From: Terebella lapidaria
Taxonomy: Eukaryota > Annelida > Polychaeta > Terebellida > Terebellidae
Assembly (NCBI GenBank): GCA_949152475.1
Contig: OX424558.1
Location: 35,722,651 to 35,786,650, forward strand
DNA length: 64,000 nucleotides
Direction: 5' to 3'
Part shown: positions 58,466 to 64,000 of the stretch, one piece after another
How positions within the stretch are numbered: the first letter of the stretch is position 1
How the letters are laid out: the number at the start of each line of letters is the position of its first letter
Program-made: the position numbers and the translations under genes
The notes under the pieces: model-generated
The model's input: only the letters and a program-made list of their open reading frames with translations
Databases searched by the model: none
Told to the model about the DNA's origin: nothing

Positions 58466-59632
58466 TCAGTTTTTTGGGGTACTTGTGGGTGGTGTGGCGT
58501 TGCTGGCCCCCGCGTTCTGGTTGTGCATGCGCGGGATGTGGTTGAAATCGCCATGGCTTTTGCTGAAGCAGGTAACACAGACGTGGGAATACCGACAGTT
58601 TCTGAGGGAACAACCGTTACGACCATTGAAGCGTTGACAAATGGCCGTCCCCGTTGTCGGCTCATACTTTTCCCGCGTGTTCCCACGTGGCGCCGACGCC
58701 CCCGGGTCCCGTCCTCTCCCTCCGCTAGGTTGTTTTTCTTGACCCAGCAGCAGCTGCATGAGGAAAGGACTATCGGAGCCCCAGGGGAAGCCCATACATG
58801 CCTGTTGTCTGCGGTATTCTGTGTCGTACCTGAGTACTCCGTGCCACGGAAATACCTGTGCCATGCACACGATTTTGGTTAGGTAACCGATGTGCTCAAG
58901 CACGCCCGGGAGTGTGAGTCCGTCAGTCAGCACCATTTCACGCAGGATGCGAAGACTTCCCTCTGCGTACTGTAGCGGAGTCATGCTCTCCAGTGACACT
59001 TTACGATCAGTCTGAGTGATGTCGATCACGGTGTTGCCGATTTTAACAGGGTGCGAGGTCTGGTCGTCTGGATTGCGGTGTTGATTTGCGAACATTATGA
59101 AGTCACGCACGTCACGAGCTTTCTTTTTGTCATTAGGCGACTGCCGTGCATAGAACTGGAATGGGTCAAAGACACTCGGCTTACCGTCGTCAGCCGACAA
59201 CGCCCCTGTTGCCTGGATGTTGCCCTGGATCTCTGCGTTGCCTCCCGCCACGTGTCCCGCGCCGAGCAGTTGACACAGTTTGGTAAAGTCCAGGTTATTA
59301 CCGTCCTCCGGTGGGTTGGGCGCTGATGTCGGATTTTCGGGCGGTGCGTTGCCATGGTCACCAGTGTCTCCGGGGGTAAAACCCGAAGGCGCGTTGGTCG
59401 TTTCTGTTGTAGACGGAGTCGTAGACGGCTGCGTCGTCTGTAAGCCCTCGACGGCGCCTTCAAGCAGCAAGAGTTGGCCGAGCGGGAGAATTTTCCCGAA
59501 GTGTTTCTGCAACACGGGCTGTGTGAGTCTCTTCAAAGATTTCTTCGAAGCAAAGCCGTGCTCTGCAAGTGCGTGAACCGTATCTGCCGACAGTTCTGCT
59601 TCTTTAAACCAATCTTCCAGTGATTCTGCCAT
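58466..59632 (-). CDS. DIRS-like gag-type protein with zinc motifs
   Basis: A 388-residue minus-strand frame at the 5' end of the element. The first ~65 residues (WFKEAELSADTVHALAEHGF..) resemble a SAM-like helical domain. A threonine/proline-rich linker follows, then a conserved central region, and near residues 335-375 a CCCH/CCHH-like cluster (CQRFNGRNGC..CRYSHVCVTC..H) that would bind nucleic acid. Such first proteins are found in DIRS and related elements. The frame is open. Confidence 0.72.
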   Translation of the reverse strand: MAESLEDWFKEAELSADTVHALAEHGFASKKSLKRLTQPVLQKHFGKILPLGQLLLLEGAVEGLQTTQPSTTPSTTETTNAPSGFTPGDTGDHGNAPPENPTSAPNPPEDGNNLDFTKLCQLLGAGHVAGGNAEIQGNIQATGALSADDGKPSVFDPFQFYARQSPNDKKKARDVRDFIMFANQHRNPDDQTSHPVKIGNTVIDITQTDRKVSLESMTPLQYAEGSLRILREMVLTDGLTLPGVLEHIGYLTKIVCMAQVFPWHGVLRYDTEYRRQQACMGFPWGSDSPFLMQLLLGQEKQPSGGRGRDPGASAPRGNTREKYEPTTGTAICQRFNGRNGCSLRNCRYSHVCVTCFSKSHGDFNHIPRMHNQNAGASNATPPTSTPKN

Positions 59633-59898
59633 GTTGATAGCAGAAATACATATCTCTCGTTATGTATTTCTGTTGATAGGCTACTCCGAATTCAAAGAAA
59701 CAAATTGTTGTATCAAATATTCCACGTAGACTTTAACGGTTGCGATATAAAATATTTGAAGCTTCCCGGCCGGGGACAAGCGAACAAATGACCACAAAGT
59801 GCATTTAGAAGGCCACATGTGAGTACTATAAGTACAATAAAACTGAGTAGAGCAATACTAGTACACTAAGCAGGGACCCACGTCTGAGTCTATTTTAA

Positions 59899-60440
59899 AC
59901 CCCGTGTAGTAAAACACGGGAGCATCAACCAGGTTGCATAATGATACCATCCTTTGTGAATTGGCCATATCAAGCAGATGTCGCTACGGAAAAAGGTATA
60001 GCCAGGGTCAGTTTCCCCAAAAGCACAGTCTTGCAAATGGTATCTTCTCAGTCGCGTGTCCTTCGAAATAAAACGAACAACCGAAATTAACTTTATGATA
60101 GTGTGGTACCTATGTGAATGTACGTAACAGACCAATATATTTCAGATGAGCCTCCCTAAAGACATAAACACGCGGATCACAATATTATTGTCTAGTAAAC
60201 ACCAATGGATCAGAATAAAAAACTGGCTTCAGCGGGCTCAATAGCTACATGCATAGCAGACTAAATATATCCACAAACATTATCCGTGATAATTCGATAT
60301 GATAACGGCACACAAAGCTGCATTAACTCACAACTGTTTCGTATTCTTGTGCCGTAATTCTCCACTGATATACGCGAAAAACTGGCAGAATGAAAAATAA
60401 ACATATACTAGCATAATAAAATCAAAAGAAATGACTAACA
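59899..60440. other. Intergenic DNA, no gene seen
   Basis: AT-rich, with no supported feature beyond the right end of the DIRS-like element. Confidence 0.5.
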
Positions 60441-60467
60441 CGGGGGTATACATTATCTCAGGACTTA

Positions 60468-60680
60468 CTTTGTGTGGGTTTTTGTCAATACCAATGAAGT
60501 CCGGTTTAGTATCTGCTGATATGCTGTCAAAGTTCCACAAAAACTGGGTTGCAAGATGACTCTCGCCCGAATCTGCTGAAGTGCCGTCCACTCGGACTCC
60601 TTGTTTTGCATCCAACATCCTGCTTATTTTTGTCCTACCGAGACGGCTCTGTGATTGTTGAAGCTTGTTTCGAGGCCTCA
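60468..60680 (-). CDS. Candidate exon beside the repeat array
   Basis: On the minus strand an open stretch reads GRTKISRMLDAKQG, GTSADSGESHL and PDFIGIDKNPHK, and stops at an AAA|GTAAGT donor (60468). No domain is recognised. It lies directly beside the array at 60660..62440, whose minus-strand frames are also strongly charged. The exon call rests on the donor and the open frame only. Confidence 0.25.
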
Positions 60681-61310
60681 CCTGCAGTCTTGATTTCGTG
60701 GTTGCTTTCTCATCTCCAATTATTATTCCAACTTGAACAATGTCGTCTGTATTTCTGTCGTCAAACTGGTTTCAAGCCTTGTCACTCGTTCAGCTGTAGT
60801 TTGTCGGGTGGAGACCCTCACACCTAGTTTCCTACTTTGTACTCTGAACATTGGTTGACCAGTTTCATGTCTAGTAACAAGTCTAATGTCCCTTACTGTC
60901 TCGCGTTCCCTGCTGTCTGGCCTCGTTGTCAGAGATTGGTCAGACATGAGACAAGTTACTAGACGTGAAACTGGTCAACCAATGTCCAGAGTACAAACTA
61001 GAAAACTAGCTGTGACGAACTATGTTGAAGCTTGTTTCGAGGCCTCACCTGCAGTCTTGATTTCGTGGTTGCATTCTCATCTCCAACTATTATTCCAACT
61101 TAAACAATGTCGTCTGTATTTCTGTCGTCAAACCTGGATTCAAGCCTTGTCACTCGGTCAGCTGTTGTTTGTCGTGTGGAGTCCCTCACAGCTAGTTTCC
61201 TACTTTGTACTCTGGACATTGGTAGGCCAGTTTCACGTCTAGTAACTAGTCTCATGTCCCTCACTGTCTCGCGTTCCCTGCTGTCTTGCCTCGTTGTCAG
61301 AGATTGGTCA
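60660..61310. repeat. ~366-bp duplicated block with inner inverted repeat
   Basis: 60660..~60860 recurs at 61027..~61230, both starting gaagcttgtttcgaggcctc. Inside, 60824..60890 and 60943..61009 form an inverted repeat with ~67-bp arms around a 52-bp centre, so one piece of the array has been flipped. Minus-strand copies show a CTGCAG|GTGAGG donor-like site next to a frame reading RVTRLESRFDDRN. Confidence 0.8.
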
Positions 61311-62440
61311 GATTCACGTCTGATGTCCCGTACTGACTCACGTCCCATCCTGTTTGACTCACGTTCCATCCTGTTTGTCTTGCTGTCAGTGATTGGTCAG
61401 TTTCACGCCTGGTTTCTAGTCTCGTGTCCTGTACTTACACAGGTCCCATCCTGTTGTGTCATGTTGACAGTGATTGTCCAGTTTCACGTCTGATATCTAG
61501 TCTCGCGTCCCGAATTGATTCACTTTCCCTTCTGTTTTGTCTTGCAGTTAGTGATTAGCCAAATTGACGTCAGGTGTGTCGTACTGACTCAGGTTCCCTC
61601 CTGTTTTGTCTCGTGGTCAGTGATTGGTCAGTTTCACGTCTGGTATATAGTTTTGTGTACCGTACTGACTCACCTTCCTTCCTGTTTTGTCTCGTGGTCA
61701 GTGATTGGCCAGTTTCACGTCTGGTATCTAGTCTCGTGTCCGGAGCTGATTCACGTTGTTTCCTGTTTGGTCACGTTGTCAGAGATTGGCCAGTTTCATG
61801 TTTGGTGTCTCGTCCTGACTCCCATTCTGTCCTGTTCTGTCTCGTTATCAGTGATTGGCCAATTTCATGTCTAGTATTCATTCGTGTGTCCCAAACTGAC
61901 ACCCGTTCTCTCCTGTCTTGTCTCGTTGTCAGTGATTGTCTAGTTTCATATATGGTACCTAGTCTGGTGTTCCACACTGATTCATGCTCTCTCCTATTTG
62001 TCTCGTTGTCAGTGATTGGCCAGTTTCATGTCTGGTATCTAGTCTCGTGTCCCGTACTGACTCACGTTCTTGATTGCTTTGTATCGCTGTCAGTGATTGG
62101 CCAGTTTCACGTCTGGTATCTAGACTTGTCTCCTTTACTGACTCACGCTCTCTCTTGCTTTGTACCAACGTCAGTGATTGGCCAGTTTTACGCATGGTAT
62201 CTAGTCTGGTGTCCTGTACTGACTCAGGTTCTCTCATGTTTTGTTTCGTCAGTGATTGGCCAGTTTCACCTCTGGGATCCAGTCTTGTTTCCCGTACTAA
62301 CTCACGTTCTTTCCTGCTTTGTATCGCTGTCAGTGATTGGCCAGTTCCACGTCTGGTATCTTGTCTCCCGTACTGACTCACGTTCTCTCTTGCTTTGTAT
62401 CGCTCTCAATGATTGGCCAGTTTCAATGAGTTTCAATTGG
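61300..62440. repeat. Tandem array, ~79-bp unit, ~14 copies
   Basis: The core gtcagtgattggccagtttcac recurs at about 61306, 61392, 61470, 61551, 61621, 61703, 61786, 61852, 61931, 62015, 62093, 62174, 62254, 62334 and 62410, with spacings of 67-86 bp and a mode near 79. The rest of the unit is gtctggtatctagtctcgtg, then cccgtactgactcacgttc, then tcctgttttgtctcgtt. It is C/T-rich on the plus strand. Long frames through it on both strands follow from the near-multiple-of-three unit and few stops. Confidence 0.9.
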
Positions 62441-63552
62441 CGTAGGCGTAGGTACTCGAGTCACCTCCAAACTTATGATTCCGGGTCCAATAGACATTTG
62501 GTGGCCGATGTCATCGCATCATCAGTCTATGGTGAAACAAAACATTTGCCCTGTATTCGGGACATACCACTAGTATAATGCTTAAATTGTTGTGACCTGG
62601 AGGATGAAATCAATTCGAGGAGTGATGTTGTTTGCCTTCTTTTCAGAAGCCCAGGATGAAGGTAATCGGTTTCAAGGTCAAATCGGACACGTTGTTGTAA
62701 TAATCTCATTAACGCTGAGTGCATCCTTATTTGTTATTCCAATTTCTTCCGACTCGAAATTTCCTGCCACTATTATTAAAGTGATTGAATTTGGAATTCA
62801 TTATATGATTCGTCAGCACGATATACCCTGACTCATTACCGCTTGTGAATAGTACGGAAATTAGGAATTGACATATCGACAAAACAACACAATATTCCAT
62901 CAGGGTACCCAATGGGGCAACATTGATTGCACGTCATCTCCTGTTTGTTTCTCTTATGTCGTTATGATCTAACGAACAAATTGTCAGTGGACACCATAGC
63001 AGGACACACGGGATGTCTATTCAGAATAATTTTTGCCTAATTGGTGTCTCCCTATGTATAATTTTGCCCAGTGATGAGATTTTCTCAGTAGGAAATATTC
63101 AGCGGCCGAGAGGAGTGTCCCGTAAATGACTAGACGTAAAGGCCTAGAGGCCTTGGGGCATTTCGATCCACAACACAATCACAGGTGAACTGTTAATTAC
63201 TGACAACTCTTTCAACTTTTTCTTTCAATACACAATAATCATGATAATAATCGTAAAAATTAGCCCAAGGGCTAAGAAAGGTTACCGGACAATATACATT
63301 TTAGATATTAGCCTTTTGTCCAGTGACCTTGAAAATAAAGTCACTGATAAATTCAAGGCCATAAAATTTTCAACAAATATATCACTTCTAGTATGTCCAC
63401 AATAAATTCCTAAGCTGTAAAGTCGATAATAAGTGAGACATTAGCCATTCTGTGATGTGACCTTGAAATGAGGTCAAAGTTCAAGTTCAAGGTCATGAAA
63501 ATATTCAGTATATATCATTCCTCTATATTCGCAATTGATTCCTATGCTGTAA
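62441..63552. other. Intergenic DNA, no gene seen
   Basis: No supported gene. Around 63460..63500 there are several nuclear-receptor-like half sites (see findings). A palindromic aaggcctagaggcctt lies near 63139. Confidence 0.45.
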
Positions 63553-64000
63553 ATGTAAGTATCAATCTATTACCACCAATACAATCAGATTTTGATGATG
63601 CCAATAAGAAACGTAAAATACTACATTTTGCAATAGAAACAAACAAAGCCCGACCAAATAGTTTATCCAAAGAAACACTGGCGTCTTCAGGGGCAGACAA
63701 TGTGTTAAATGTAGTTTTTTCTACTGTACACCAGATGGAATTAGTATACAACTGCTCAACAACCTATGAAAATAATATAGAAATCCGAATCTAACCCCAT
63801 GGAATAGATACATGACAAGTACAAAAGTACCCAATCACAAGCCCGAAGGCTACTGAGTTGATGGTATCCTCGGGGACAGATTTAACGTCCGCCAGCAGTG
63901 ACACCGACTCAGTGGTATAAATGTAAGTATCAATCTATTACCACCAATTCAATCAAATTTTGATGACGCCAATAAGAAACGTAAAATACAACATTTTGCA
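63553..64000 (+). repeat. Repeat module copies, second cluster (cut by window end)
   Basis: Modules starting gtaagtatcaatctattacc lie at 63557 and 63924, a period of about 367 bp. They match those at 37627 and 37930 but retain a gatgatgccaataag block absent there. The module continues past the window. In this cluster the shared frame is less well kept than at 37.9 kb. Confidence 0.75.

Larger units (their letters stand above)
55851..59898 (-). mobile_element. DIRS-like tyrosine-recombinase retroelement, broken
   Basis: 22-bp inverted ends (TTAAAAYAGACWCAGACGTG..) at 55851..55872 and 59877..59898 match at 20 positions. Between them, on the minus strand, are a gag-like protein, a reverse transcriptase, an RNase H and a tyrosine recombinase in place of a DDE integrase. 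Inverted rather than direct ends fit DIRS. The lack of a methyltransferase between RNase H and recombinase is more like Ngaro, so the exact group is uncertain. The element is broken, with about three breaks. The moderate decay suggests it is older than the two LTR elements. Confidence 0.85.

Noticed and set aside
61574-62578. 334-codon plus-strand frame with LVVSDWPVSRLV repeats
   Set aside because: Spans the 79-bp array; the repeat phase drifts and the frame has no start context or domain.

Overview
This is eukaryotic, intron-bearing DNA, overall AT-rich, with few host genes and many repeats. It has spliceosomal introns with GT..AG borders, a metazoan globin, Ty3/gypsy, Gmr1-like and DIRS-like retroelements, many foldback DNA elements and several minisatellites. 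This mix fits a marine invertebrate, most likely a lophotrochozoan such as a gastropod or bivalve mollusc. That placement is inference; no single sequence proves it.

Layout. 0.8-5.6 kb: a young Ty3/gypsy retrotransposon on the minus strand with 174-bp LTRs and a 5-bp target duplication. 7.4-9.9 kb: a tandem array of about 690-bp units, one of them interrupted by a 487-bp inverted-repeat element. 12.6-18.4 kb: AT-rich DNA with a palindromic array, a 674-bp inverted-repeat element, an unassigned 138-codon reading frame and a foldback element. 20.1-26.8 kb: a four-exon minus-strand gene (22016..25604) for a Mutator-like transposase fused to a YqaJ-type nuclease and a Tudor/chromo-like tail, possibly inside a 6.4-kb element bounded by TTAA. 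27.9-43.6 kb: two diverged copies (A and B) of a 7-8 kb segment. Copy B ends inside the last part of an intact globin gene (43542..44141, minus). Copy A carries only the globin tail, joined to a decayed TatD-like sequence. 44.3-45.4 kb: a GC-rich island upstream of the globin, then a 503-bp foldback element. 46.8-52.9 kb: a whole-looking, very young LTR retrotransposon with 567-bp LTRs and one 1603-codon gag-pol frame in which integrase precedes reverse transcriptase (Gmr1-type order). 54.3-55.5 kb: a hairpin-ended repeat and another foldback element. 55.9-59.9 kb: a broken DIRS-like tyrosine-recombinase retroelement, minus strand. 60.6-62.4 kb: a large array of about 79-bp units. 63.5-64 kb: further copies of a repeat module also present at 37.6-38.8 kb.

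The host genes supported with confidence are few: the globin and, if it is domesticated rather than mobile, the YqaJ/Mutator-like gene. Most of the rest is mobile or repeat DNA. The points most worth a second look are the swapped-order retrotransposon, the transposase-nuclease-Tudor fusion gene with its possible TTAA ends, and the segmental duplication that cut a globin gene. Splice sites, inverted repeats and alignments were read by eye. Identity figures are visual estimates unless stated as counts.
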